From: Clostridium formicaceticum
GTDB lineage: Bacteria; Bacillota; Clostridia; Peptostreptococcales; Natronincolaceae
Direction: 5' to 3'
DNA length: 64,000 nt
NCBI RefSeq assembly: GCF_001854185.1
Contig: NZ_CP017603.1
Coordinates: 1,054,001 to 1,118,000 of the forward strand
Of the stretch, positions 54,105-62,800 are shown piece after piece. Position numbers and translations under genes: made by a program. Under the pieces are notes generated by a model. That model was not told where the DNA came from. It made no database searches and saw only the letters and a list, made by a program, of their open reading frames with translations. Numbering within the stretch: the stretch's first letter is position 1; every line of letters starts with the position of its first letter.

Positions 54105-55076
54105 GTGAAGAACCAATTTATTAAGGATATTTTAAAACAATATGAAAGAAAAAGAGATCATAATCAACAAGAAAAAGAAAATCGTCTTCAAGAAGTGTAT
54201 TACAAAGTACCGGAGATTAAAAAAGTAGATGAAGAAATAAAAAAAGCAGCAATTTCTTTATCTAAAATATTGATCAATGAACCTAAAAATCCGGAGACGG
54301 TACTTCTTGAATTGAAAACTACCTTAGAGAAATTAAAACAGGAAAAAGCAATTCTTTTAACAGAAAACAACATCCCCTTAGAATATCTGCAAGATCAATT
54401 TCACTGTAAACATTGTAAAGATACGGGATTTTTGACTTCCGGGGATAAATGTACCTGTTTTAAGCAACAACTTATTAACTATACCTATGCCATGTCAAAC
54501 CTTACAAAGGTATTAGAAAAAGAAAATTTTCATACCTTTAATATTTCTTTGTTTAGTGAAGAAGCCTTTGAAGGTCACCAACAATCTCCTAAAGAGAATA
54601 TGCTTCATGTTTTAAACATCTGCGAAGGATTTGTTTTTAACTTTGACGAAGATAATGAAGAAAACCTCCTCTTCTATGGTGCTACAGGTTTAGGGAAAAC
54701 TTTTTTAGCCAACTGCATTGCAAAGGCCCTATTAGATAAGGGCAAGGTCGTTGTCTACCAAACAGCCTTTAAAATCTTAGAAATACTAGAAGAGCTTCGA
54801 TTCCATAATGCTACTGATAAAGAAAAGGTACAACTTTTGTTTGAAGCAGATCTTCTTATTATCGACGATTTAGGTACAGAAATGACCAATACCTTTACAA
54901 ATAGCGAACTTTTTAATATTATCAACAGTCGTCTTTTGGCGAATAAAAAAACTCTTATTTCCACCAACTTAACGCCCAAGGAAGTTATAGATCGATATGA
55001 TGATAGGATTTCCTCTCGGCTCTTCTCAAAATACACCATACTAAAGTTCTATGGTAAAGATTTACGTTGGGAATAA
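54105..55076 (+). CDS. DnaC/DnaI-type helicase loader ATPase
   Basis: The 323-residue protein begins at GTG with GAGGTGA upstream. A basic/acidic N-terminal region is followed by a zinc-binding CKHCKDTGFLTSGDKCTC, then AAA+ Walker A (GATGLGKTFLANCIA), Walker B (LLIIDDLG) and sensor ISTNLTPKEVIDRYDDR with the arginine finger in SRLFSKYT. DnaC-like proteins load the DnaB helicase. Co-transcription with the DnaD-like gene supports this. Confidence 0.93.
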   Translation: MKNQFIKDILKQYERKRDHNQQEKENRLQEVYYKVPEIKKVDEEIKKAAISLSKILINEPKNPETVLLELKTTLEKLKQEKAILLTENNIPLEYLQDQFHCKHCKDTGFLTSGDKCTCFKQQLINYTYAMSNLTKVLEKENFHTFNISLFSEEAFEGHQQSPKENMLHVLNICEGFVFNFDEDNEENLLFYGATGLGKTFLANCIAKALLDKGKVVVYQTAFKILEILEELRFHNATDKEKVQLLFEADLLIIDDLGTEMTNTFTNSELFNIINSRLLANKKTLISTNLTPKEVIDRYDDRISSRLFSKYTILKFYGKDLRWE

Positions 55077-55186
55077 TCTTCAAACGATCATTAAGGTATT
55101 TCTCAATTCTCTCTCTTTACGCCTTCTACTATAGGATATTAAAAGTACATTTAAGTTTTGCATAAGCACTTATTGTTATAAAAATA

Positions 55187-55228
55187 GTCCGTAAAGCCTC
55201 TGAGATAAACAGTGGAGGATTTACGGAC
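55187..55228 (-). terminator. Terminator of the RiPP/ABC operon (hairpin repeat copy 2)
   Basis: GTCCGTAAA-G-CCTC pairs with GAGG-A-TTTACGGAC around TGAGATAAACAGTG. On the minus strand it is followed by TATTTTTATAAC. It resembles 36725-36769 in loop and stem sequence. Confidence 0.8.
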
Positions 55229-55244
55229 ATTACTATAAGATAAT

Positions 55245-57008
55245 CTAAACATATAAACTTTGTTGTGCTTTATACATTTTATAATACTTTCCGCCCTTCT
55301 TTATTAATTCTTCATGCGTGCCATTTTCTATTATTTTACCTTTATCAAAGACATAGATTCTATCACAGACTTTTGTTGCTCCTAATCTATGAGAAATCAT
55401 TATTGCTTGTTTGTTTTTACATAAATCCCTAAATTCGTGATATAAATCCGATTCAACTTTTGGGTCTAATGCAGACATTGGTTCATCCAAAATAATTAGT
55501 TTTAAATCTTCCCTACACAAAGCACGACAAATTGCAATCTTCTGCCACTCACCACCTGATAATTCTATTGAACCGTTTTCTAATTGCCCTAATTCAGTAT
55601 TATATCCAAAAGGTAGTTTGTTTACAAAATCTAAAAAAGTCTTTGCATAAAAAGATTTTAGTCTATTTTTTTGTCCAAAATTACCTGCGTTAATATTTTC
55701 TTCAACTGTAAATTGATATCTTATAAAATTTTGGAATATACATACTGACTTCTTTCTAAACTCATTAATTATAGTAGGCAGCTCTCTATCACCTACATAA
55801 ATTGCTCCCGATGTCGGTTTAAATATTCCAAGAAGCAAATTTATAAAAGTTGTTTTACCGCTTCCATTCTCCCCTACAATTGCTATAATCTCATTTTCAT
55901 TTATCGTTAAATTGATATTATCAAGGCTCTGATAGCTTGTATTAGGATAAGAAAAAGAAATATTTTCACAAACAATTTTAAAATTAGAAATAGATTTTTG
56001 CAAAGTATCTTCTTCTTCTGGCATAAGAATAAATTTATTAAAGTCATTTATATAAAACACCTGTTTATTAATCTTTGCAATATATTGCATAATAAATGTT
56101 GCACTATAAATCATATTCTGAATAGCACTAATAACTAAAACAACACTTCCTAAACTAGTTCTTTTCTGTATAACATCGATACAAGTAATAAAAAGGCATA
56201 TGCCTATAGAAATATTTTTAAGTATATTAATATAAATAGTCCATCTACTATGTTTATAAATAAGCTCTATTTTTTCATCCCATATGGTTTTTCTTATCTT
56301 ATATATCTTTTCAACGAGAAAATCAATTAAGTTAAACGTTCTTATTTCTTTTGAGTACACTCTATTCGTTAATATTTCAAATAAATAATTTAACTTTCTT
56401 GTATTTTTGTTTTGAGCAACCTGCATAATATATGTATCAAATCCCTGCTTTGATAAAACAAATAAATATGGAATTGAAGTTAAGATACTTACAATCGGAA
56501 AATACCATTTAATATTAATTAAAACAAAAGAAAAACTTATAATCTTAAATATATTTAAGAATACATCTATTATAAGTAATATTGTATCTGCTATACCAGT
56601 TGGAACATTACTATTAACCCTATCGAGCAAATCATAGATTTCAATATTTTCCATTACCTCTACTTTTATCTTTGCCATTTTATCAGTTATTCTTTTTGAT
56701 ATAGTATAATCAATTCTATACTTTATTATAGTTTTTATATAAGCTGATAATTCATTAAAAACCAATATAAAAATTTCAAGTATCCATAAAACAAATAATG
56801 TTTTAAAAGCTAAATCCATATTAATAGGGATTTTTGACACAGTATCTATTATTGTCTTATGATAATAAGTAGATAATGCCAATTTTGTAGAAATCAATAT
56901 ATTTATAAAAATAATTAAAAAGAAATACTTTCCAATACCTTCTTTTATTAAATTTAACATTTTTACATATATATTAGCTTTTTCATATATATTTTTTATT
57001 TTTTCCAT
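55245..57008 (-). CDS. ABC transporter half (membrane plus ATPase), second of pair
   Basis: From the ATG at 57008 (AAAGG eight bases upstream) the protein has about 587 residues: six membrane helices in the first 310 residues, then an ATPase with Walker A (GENGSGKTTFINLLLG), signature LSGGEWQKIAICRA, Walker B LIILDEPMSALD and the switch histidine in MISHRLGATK. No C39 leader peptidase domain is present. With the preceding half-transporter it likely forms a heterodimer that exports the modified peptides of the cluster; leader removal would need another protease. Confidence 0.88.
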   Translation of the reverse strand: MEKIKNIYEKANIYVKMLNLIKEGIGKYFFLIIFINILISTKLALSTYYHKTIIDTVSKIPINMDLAFKTLFVLWILEIFILVFNELSAYIKTIIKYRIDYTISKRITDKMAKIKVEVMENIEIYDLLDRVNSNVPTGIADTILLIIDVFLNIFKIISFSFVLINIKWYFPIVSILTSIPYLFVLSKQGFDTYIMQVAQNKNTRKLNYLFEILTNRVYSKEIRTFNLIDFLVEKIYKIRKTIWDEKIELIYKHSRWTIYINILKNISIGICLFITCIDVIQKRTSLGSVVLVISAIQNMIYSATFIMQYIAKINKQVFYINDFNKFILMPEEEDTLQKSISNFKIVCENISFSYPNTSYQSLDNINLTINENEIIAIVGENGSGKTTFINLLLGIFKPTSGAIYVGDRELPTIINEFRKKSVCIFQNFIRYQFTVEENINAGNFGQKNRLKSFYAKTFLDFVNKLPFGYNTELGQLENGSIELSGGEWQKIAICRALCREDLKLIILDEPMSALDPKVESDLYHEFRDLCKNKQAIMISHRLGATKVCDRIYVFDKGKIIENGTHEELIKKGGKYYKMYKAQQSLYV

Positions 57009-57095
57009 ACTCATAACCTTTCCTTATTATTTGGCTCAAAGCACAAAACGATTGAAATTCACCCATCTCCTAGATAGTTTATTTGTCTTGTTTTT

Positions 57096-58859
57096 TTAAC
57101 TTGTACTTTCTGCAAGTGTAGTTTCAGATTTTACCTTCTCATACCATTTGGATTGCATACAAAAAAATTTTTTATACTTAGAATCCATTCCCATTAACTG
57201 TTCATGTGTACCTTCCTCAATAATCTCTCCTTGTTCCATGTATATAATTCTATTTGCCATTCGTGCTAAACCTACCCTGTGAGATATTAAAACTGCTCCC
57301 TTATCCCTTAAATTGTTTTTTATGTTTTCAAACTGTTTTAACTCAGCTAGAGGATCTAAGTTAGCCGCGGGCTCATCAAAAATAATAAGGGTCGAATTAT
57401 TCATAAATCCTCTACTGATAGCAATCCTTTGCCATTCTCCACCCGAAATATCAGTTCCACCTTCTTCAAATTGTTTTCCTAAAATTGTATCCAAAGAATT
57501 ATTTGTTTTACTCATAATCTCTAAACTATCTCCATTAGATAACGCTTCTTTTATCTTATAATCATTATCTAAGTTTCTAATATCTCCAAATCCTACATTC
57601 TCTCTAAGTGAAAGTTCAAATTTTGCAAAATCTTGAAAAACAGCACTATAATCTGAGCTTGCTCTATATACCTTACCACTAGAGGGTCTAAGGATGCCTA
57701 ATATAATTTTAGCAAGCGTGCTTTTTCCACAACCATTTTCTCCAATCAACGCAACAATTTCACCTTTATTAATTTTCAAATCTATATTTTTCAGCAGCTT
57801 ATTATTTTCATTATAGTTAAAGTTTAGATGTTTAAGTTCTAATATTAATTGTTCATTTTCAACATTATTATGGTTTTGTAAAATTTTATCCTCAGAAGCT
57901 TCCGTTAAAACCTCCCTCAGTTCTCTTATATATGAAGAATCTTCAAATATAGTAGATATTTGTGTAAATATGCTATTTAATAAATGCATTATAGAATTTT
58001 TTGCCTGATAAATAAGTACAAATACACTTATATTTATTTTACTATTATGTAGGTCATAAATTAGCAAAAGCAAAATTGCTTTATCTGCAATGCTAGTAAA
58101 TATACCTAAGCATACTTTAATTTTTGACCACTTAATTAAAAAATTAATACGCATTTTTTTGATTTCAATAAACATTAGTTTCCACTTTTCAAATAACCAA
58201 TCAAACAGCAAATATGTTCTTACTTCTTTTATACTTTGTCTATTTGTCATTAAGTTCATTGTATATGCCAATTTCCTATTTTTAAAATCAATATCTCTCC
58301 TAAGGCTAAGCTTTTCTTTAGAATATTTTTTTATCGTTATATTATTTATAATTGCAATTATTATAAAAAGCATTAAATATATCCAGTTATGAGTTATTAT
58401 GATTACACTAACCGATAAAAAACTGATTATAGTTCCTATAAAATGCAAATTATCATTCAATACATTTGATAAGTTATACCAAGTTGTTTCCTTTGCACGA
58501 TTTAACTTTGTTAAATACTCGCTATTATCTAGATTAATGTAGTTGGTGCAATTAACAGCATAAAATAACTTTTTTTGCAAAGTATTTGAAATTATATGCT
58601 CCATTGATTCAATAAATGGTAATGAAAATGCAAATTGAATATTATTAATAGCGTTGACAAATATAAATCCCAAAACTAAATAGATAATTAAATTTAAGTC
58701 ATTTGAGGAAGTTTCTAAAACGAATATAATTTTTTGTGTAATGATTAGGCTTATCGGCTCTATTGCATATAGAACAACATAACTTAATATAATAAATAAA
58801 ATTAAAAAAGGTTTGCTTTTAAAGCATATTTTAAATGTCCATAATATATTGCTTATCAT
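57096..58859 (-). CDS. ABC transporter half (membrane plus ATPase), first of pair
   Basis: The start at 58859 has GGAGGTG four bases upstream; the longer frame lacks one. About 587 residues: six membrane helices, then Walker A (GENGCGKSTLAKIILG), signature DISGGEWQRIAISRGF, Walker B LIIFDEPAANLDP and switch histidine LISHRVGLAR. It is very similar in organisation to the next gene and 81 bp upstream of it. A hairpin at 58900-58930 separates it from the precursor genes, so the peptides can be made in excess over the exporter. Confidence 0.88.
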   Translation of the reverse strand: MISNILWTFKICFKSKPFLILFIILSYVVLYAIEPISLIITQKIIFVLETSSNDLNLIIYLVLGFIFVNAINNIQFAFSLPFIESMEHIISNTLQKKLFYAVNCTNYINLDNSEYLTKLNRAKETTWYNLSNVLNDNLHFIGTIISFLSVSVIIITHNWIYLMLFIIIAIINNITIKKYSKEKLSLRRDIDFKNRKLAYTMNLMTNRQSIKEVRTYLLFDWLFEKWKLMFIEIKKMRINFLIKWSKIKVCLGIFTSIADKAILLLLIYDLHNSKINISVFVLIYQAKNSIMHLLNSIFTQISTIFEDSSYIRELREVLTEASEDKILQNHNNVENEQLILELKHLNFNYNENNKLLKNIDLKINKGEIVALIGENGCGKSTLAKIILGILRPSSGKVYRASSDYSAVFQDFAKFELSLRENVGFGDIRNLDNDYKIKEALSNGDSLEIMSKTNNSLDTILGKQFEEGGTDISGGEWQRIAISRGFMNNSTLIIFDEPAANLDPLAELKQFENIKNNLRDKGAVLISHRVGLARMANRIIYMEQGEIIEEGTHEQLMGMDSKYKKFFCMQSKWYEKVKSETTLAESTS

Positions 58860-58899
58860 ATACACCTCCAAATTTGTAAAATCACAACAAAATTTTAAG

Positions 58900-58930
58900 A
58901 AAAGGCATTTCAAAATATGAAGTGCCTTTT
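58900..58930 (-). terminator. Attenuating hairpin between precursor peptide and transporter genes
   Basis: AAAAGGCATTTC and GAAGTGCCTTTT pair with one mismatch around a 7-base AT loop. On the minus strand it is followed by CTTAAAATTTTG. Position between a small peptide gene and export genes is typical of partial terminators in RiPP operons. Confidence 0.65.
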
Positions 58931-59000
58931 CTAATAATAAAGTTATCTATTAAAACGGTGAAAATATCTCTCTTTATTAAGCTTCTTTGCAGGTTAATTC

Positions 59001-59132
59001 CTACCAACTATATCCTGCACAATACGAACCTGCACAATAACCTGAATTACAATAAGTACGGCAAGATCCAGCATTTGCGAAGCTTATTTTTTCAGTACTC
59101 AATGAATTAAATGTTGGTTTTTTGTATACCAT
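59001..59132 (-). CDS. Cys/Tyr-rich RiPP precursor peptide A (43 aa)
   Basis: The peptide starts at ATG 59132, six bases after AGGAGGTG, the strongest ribosome binding site of the cluster. The first 21 residues (MVYKKPTFNSLSTEKISFAN) look like a leader. The remainder is a compact core GSCRTYCNSGYCAGSYCAGY with cysteines at 24, 28, 33 and 38 (C-x3-C-x4-C-x4-C) and Tyr before or after most of them. It lies between a radical-SAM maturase and ABC exporters. Thioether or other Cys-linked ranthipeptide-like modification is the expected chemistry. Confidence 0.8.
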   Translation of the reverse strand: MVYKKPTFNSLSTEKISFANAGSCRTYCNSGYCAGSYCAGYSW

Positions 59133-59169
59133 GTTATCACCTCCTAGATAATTAGATTATTACTAGTTC

Positions 59170-59367
59170 TTAAGAACTATATGAAGAACAATATCCTAAA
59201 CTACAATAACTGCCACAATTCTGTGAATCATCCGGAGAACTATATGCTGAAACACAATAAGTTTCTGGACAACTCATTTCTCCACCACCTATCGTTGGTA
59301 TTGGTGGTATTGGTGGTTCGGGTGGTATAGGAATTGATTGAATAAGCGGTCTATTATATTTTCCCAT
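59170..59367 (-). CDS. Cys/Tyr-rich RiPP precursor peptide B (65 aa)
   Basis: The 65-residue peptide starts at 59367 with GGGGAGG upstream. It has a proline-rich leader-like part (IPIPPEPPIPPIPTIGGGEM) and a C-terminal core with SCPETYC and NCGSYCSLGYCSSYSS. The last block (C-x3-C-x4-C) aligns with the core of the neighbouring 43-residue peptide. Both end in Ser/Tyr. The Gly-Gly-Gly-Glu segment before the first cysteine may be the leader cleavage site. It lies 74 bp downstream of the maturase gene. Two different precursors for one maturase are implied. Confidence 0.78.
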   Translation of the reverse strand: MGKYNRPLIQSIPIPPEPPIPPIPTIGGGEMSCPETYCVSAYSSPDDSQNCGSYCSLGYCSSYSS

Positions 59368-59441
59368 TGTTGATAACCTCCCCTAATCTTAAATAGATAA
59401 AGAGTATATTTTGCACCATCTTAATCAAAATAATAAAAAAT

Positions 59442-60479
59442 TTAAATACAACTTTTTATACCCATTAAAAACTGTTTTTTTCTTAAGGAACAATATCCAT
59501 CAGTAGTTTTTGTGGATCCTCTCATTAATGAAATTGCAGGACATCCTCTAGGACACATTTTTTGCCAAATACATAATTTACATTCCTTCATATTATCTCG
59601 ATCGTCCTTTAATTCCTTTATTACATTAGCTAAACGAATGTTGTTATATATAATATCATAAAGAACATTCTCTCTGATATTTCCAATAATATGGGCGTTA
59701 GACTCAAAACTTTGACATATATGTACATTTCCTAATGAATCAATTCTAGGATTTATTTTAATAGCTTCTGTACTATCATCTGAAAGCAACGGGCAGCCAT
59801 TAGAGTATTGCGGGAATCTAATCTTAATATCTTTTTTCTTCATTTTTTGAATATATTCATTACGACTCCAAGTATTGACTAATTCATCTATTTCCATTAT
59901 ATCTAGAGCTATCTCTTCTTTATTATCTTCAGCTCGTCCTAACATATTAATTGAAGATATCTCAATATTAGTAATTCCTAACTCAGTTATAATTTTAATT
60001 ATATCAACAACATCATTTGCATTGTTTTTATTTAATACAATATTTATTGATATATCGCTAGTACCCATACTTATCAAATTTTTGATTCCTGCTATTGTTT
60101 TATTAAAAGTACCTGTCCCACATATACTTTCATGTACTTTCGCACAAGAACCATTTAAACTTATTTGGAAAGAACATTTATATTTTTTGAGTTTTTCACA
60201 AATTTTCTCGTTTATTAATGTTGCATTTGATATAACATTGGGTTTTATGTCATTTTTATTTAATAGCTCAATTATTTCAAATATTTGCGGATGCATGAAT
60301 GGTTCTCCCCCAGATATTGCAAATCCATGATTTTCTGATTTTTTAATACTATATACTAGGTTTTCAATTTCATTTAATGACAAAATATTATCTTTACTAC
60401 CAGATTCGTTATAACAATGCAAACATCGCAAATTACACTTTGAAGTTATTTCAACATATACTCCACCTAAAGTAAACAT
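59442..60479 (-). CDS. Radical SAM/SPASM peptide maturase
   Basis: The 345-residue protein has the 4Fe-4S motif CNLRCLHC near the N-terminus (residues 14-21), the GGEP motif (FAISGGEPFMHP), and a C-terminal SPASM domain with cysteines in NVHICQSFES, MKECKLCIWQKMCPRGCPA and TTDGYCSL. SPASM maturases form thioether or C-C/C-O crosslinks in ribosomal peptides. It is preceded by a PqqD-like recognition protein (16-bp gap) and followed by two Cys-rich precursor genes. The exact modification is unknown. Confidence 0.9.
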   Translation of the reverse strand: MFTLGGVYVEITSKCNLRCLHCYNESGSKDNILSLNEIENLVYSIKKSENHGFAISGGEPFMHPQIFEIIELLNKNDIKPNVISNATLINEKICEKLKKYKCSFQISLNGSCAKVHESICGTGTFNKTIAGIKNLISMGTSDISINIVLNKNNANDVVDIIKIITELGITNIEISSINMLGRAEDNKEEIALDIMEIDELVNTWSRNEYIQKMKKKDIKIRFPQYSNGCPLLSDDSTEAIKINPRIDSLGNVHICQSFESNAHIIGNIRENVLYDIIYNNIRLANVIKELKDDRDNMKECKLCIWQKMCPRGCPAISLMRGSTKTTDGYCSLRKKQFLMGIKSCI

Positions 60480-60494
60480 TTCTATATCACCTGC

Positions 60495-60779
60495 CTAATC
60501 TGAAATAATGGTTATAAGACCTTTATTTACCATTTCCTCGATGATCGGTATACAATCTTCTTTAACTTCTTCATATTTTATTTCATCTTTATTGACACAG
60601 GTGTTGTACAAAAAAGTAATAAGCTCTTTAATTGTTTTACCATCACAATGATCTAATAAAAACGTTGCTGTTTCATTTAAAATATGAAATTCATCCTTAT
60701 CATCACTTAGAATAACTGTTTCATCATCTGTCTTTTCATATATCAAATCTTTTTTCTGTAATATACTTGCTAAATTCAT
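60495..60779 (-). CDS. PqqD-like RiPP recognition element
   Basis: The 94-residue protein has the PqqD fold pattern: ETVILSDDKDEFHILNETAT, FLLDHCDGKTIKELITFLYN and a C-terminal helix (EEMVNKGLITII). PqqD-like proteins bind the leader peptide and present it to the radical-SAM enzyme. GGAGGGAGA lies before the ATG. It is the first gene of the operon, directly after the region carrying LytTR-like direct repeats. Confidence 0.85.
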   Translation of the reverse strand: MNLASILQKKDLIYEKTDDETVILSDDKDEFHILNETATFLLDHCDGKTIKELITFLYNTCVNKDEIKYEEVKEDCIPIIEEMVNKGLITIISD

Positions 60780-60909
60780 GTAAATCTCCCTCCATCACTT
60801 AGCCATACACAGTGTAACTACCTAAGTTTTGTACAAATAACTAAGCTGTATTTAGAAAATCATGGAAACTTAGTTTGTTCAAGTATATATTAATACTTTT
60901 TTGTCTATT

Positions 60910-60958
60910 TTTATACCAATTTCCCTTATTTAACCAAATATCCGTCCTATTTAGCCAA
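60910..60958 (-). promoter_or_regulatory. Direct repeats upstream of the RiPP operon, candidate LytTR site
   Basis: TATTTAACCAA (60927-60937) and TATTTAGCCAA (60948-60958) are direct repeats 21 bp apart, with a weaker third copy TTTATACCAA at 60910-60919. Two 9-11-bp direct repeats with about two-turn spacing is the binding pattern of LytTR regulators such as AgrA and VirR. The nearby response regulator has a LytTR domain. The link is inference. Confidence 0.5.
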
Positions 60959-61001
60959 TTTTGAGGTGTAAATAACCATACAAAAAGACTTTCACTTCTA
61001 T

Positions 61002-61712
61002 TTAAAAAGTGAAAGTCCCTTTTAGCTTTTCAAACCTATACCTACTCATATAAGCTGTTTTTTTAGTACCATTAAATTCAATACGGTAGGATCTATCTCC
61101 CATATCCTGGATTTTAGCGGTTTTGTCGATATTTATTATGAAAGATTGATGCACCCTTAAAAAATTACTGTTTAACTTATTTTCTAGTTCTGTTAAAGTC
61201 TTATTTATAAGATATTCCTCTTTGTTAGTATGCACAACTGTAGCTTTATCTACTTTTTGAAAATAAATTATCTCTTTTAGGGAGAGCATACATGTATTAT
61301 TTTTGTCTTTTACAGTGATCATGCTTATACTGGATTGTTTGGGTTCACTCGTTATGCTCATTACAAGTTCATTTATATTGTCTTTAAAAACTGAGATATC
61401 TATTGGTTTAAGTAAATAATTATAAGGATGAACAGCAAAGGAATCAATAGCATAGTCCATATGAGCGGTAATAAAAACAAATTTTGTCTTAGGAGACATT
61501 TTACTGATAATTTTTGCTGCTTCTATCCCATTTAGATTAGGCATATCAATATCAAGTAGTGCAATATCAATTGTTTCTTGTTGTACTATCTTCACTGCCT
61601 CTAGACCATCTTCTACTGCAAATATTCTGCTGACAAAAGGATTTTCTGAGGCTATTTTTTCTAGCATTTTTCTTGTGTATTGATAATCATCACCTATTAA
61701 TATCGTTATCAT
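61002..61712 (-). CDS. LytTR-family response regulator (AgrA/ComE-like)
   Basis: The start at 61712 gives about 236 residues with a receiver domain (ITILIGDDYQYTRKML, phospho-acceptor in IALLDIDMPNLNGIEA) and a LytTR DNA-binding domain (KEIIYFQKVDKATVVH, NSNFLRVHQSFIINIDK, MSRYRFEKLK). It is last in the operon after a sensor kinase and truncated agrB. A TTG at 61721 is an alternative start. It probably activates the RiPP operon just downstream, where 21-bp-spaced repeats lie. Confidence 0.9.
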   Translation of the reverse strand: MITILIGDDYQYTRKMLEKIASENPFVSRIFAVEDGLEAVKIVQQETIDIALLDIDMPNLNGIEAAKIISKMSPKTKFVFITAHMDYAIDSFAVHPYNYLLKPIDISVFKDNINELVMSITSEPKQSSISMITVKDKNNTCMLSLKEIIYFQKVDKATVVHTNKEEYLINKTLTELENKLNSNFLRVHQSFIINIDKTAKIQDMGDRSYRIEFNGTKKTAYMSRYRFEKLKGTFTF

Positions 61713-61944
61713 AGATAACAAACCTACCTTCTATAATTCGTCTAAAAAATACAAAGGATAAAGATACTACCATTGTAGATTTAAAAATATTAAAAACATA
61801 GGAAAGAATGCATATCGTTAATACTTTAACTAATGTGCCTAGAAAAATTTGAAGCCCATAGGAAAGTATTTCTCTCTTTTCGTCATCATAATTTAATTCA
61901 TCACACAAATAAGAAGAAATATTATGAGATAGCTTTTGTATCAT
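61690..61944 (-). pseudogene. AgrB-like N-terminal fragment lacking catalytic residues
   Basis: The 84-residue frame matches the start of AgrB peptidases: IQKLSHNISSYLCDELNYDD, KREILSYGLQIFLGTLVKVL, then FVFFRRIIEG. In full AgrB the next residues contain the catalytic H and C (G-x-H-C pattern) and four more membrane helices; here the frame ends after EGRFVIYDNDINR. GGGGAG precedes the ATG, and both ends overlap the neighbouring genes, so the truncation is seamless and translation is possible. No agrD gene is present. It cannot process a peptide. Confidence 0.78.
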
Positions 61945-62788
61945 AATTATTTTCTCCCCTTGGTAATCTAACCGTAAAAACCACAGTATTCTTTTTTGTA
62001 TTCTTAAATTCTATAGTTCCGCTATATTTATCCACTATTTTTTTGCAGATATGAAGACCATATCCTCTTCCTACTGAATCCTTAGTAGAAACGCCCGGTT
62101 CATGCAAGGTGTCTATAACTTCCTGTTCTATTTGACCTGGGTTTTCGATCTCTATCATATAACTATCATCCTGATCATCCATGGTAAGTCTTATCCACTT
62201 TTCACCAATAATAGATGTAACAGCCTCTATTGCATTTTCTATTAAATTAGAAAACAGACTACATAATTCCCAAGAGGTCCATTCAATAATATCAATTTTA
62301 TGCCTACAATCAATATGAAAATAAATGCCCTTTTCTTGCACTATTTCTCTTTTAGAATTTAATAAAGCTGTTAAAGCTGGATGTCCCACACGAATAATTT
62401 GACTGGTTACTCTATATTCTGCTGCTATCCCTTTTATATATTCGTCTAACTCTTTATATTCTTCTAGATAGAGCATTGCTTGGATAGCTTGGATATGGCT
62501 AATATAGTCATGTCGTTCAGTTCGGAGTAATGTTATTAATTCTTCTATTGCCTTCATATTGGTTTTGACTAATTTTAATTCAGCTTGTTTAGTCTCATAA
62601 TCACCTAGTTTTTTAAAAGAAATAACAATAAATACCGTTATCATAACGATGATCACATTAAAAAAGGGTATATTTTGTTTAAGGTCTTCTAAAGAAGTTG
62701 TCCCTAAAATAGATGTATTAAACATTAAAATGATAGTAGCTTGAAATAATATTGTAAATAATACAATGTATTTTTGTAAACCTTTCAA
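61922..62788 (-). CDS. AgrC-like GHKL histidine kinase
   Basis: The 288-residue protein begins at TTG 62788 (AGAGGG upstream). It has only two N-terminal membrane helices, a dimerisation helix with phospho-acceptor H in LRTERHDYISHIQA, and a GHKL ATPase domain (FSNLIENAIEAV, RGYGLHICKKIVDKY). AgrC-type sensors usually have six or seven membrane helices; here the missing helices appear to be encoded by the upstream 154-residue membrane protein. It likely phosphorylates the LytTR regulator downstream. Confidence 0.88.
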   Translation of the reverse strand: MKGLQKYIVLFTILFQATIILMFNTSILGTTSLEDLKQNIPFFNVIIVMITVFIVISFKKLGDYETKQAELKLVKTNMKAIEELITLLRTERHDYISHIQAIQAMLYLEEYKELDEYIKGIAAEYRVTSQIIRVGHPALTALLNSKREIVQEKGIYFHIDCRHKIDIIEWTSWELCSLFSNLIENAIEAVTSIIGEKWIRLTMDDQDDSYMIEIENPGQIEQEVIDTLHEPGVSTKDSVGRGYGLHICKKIVDKYSGTIEFKNTKKNTVVFTVRLPRGENNYDTKAIS

Positions 62789-62800
62789 TATCTTTACCCT

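Noticed and set aside
59875-60330. 151-codon plus-strand frame
   Set aside because: Antisense to the radical-SAM maturase and without a ribosome binding site.
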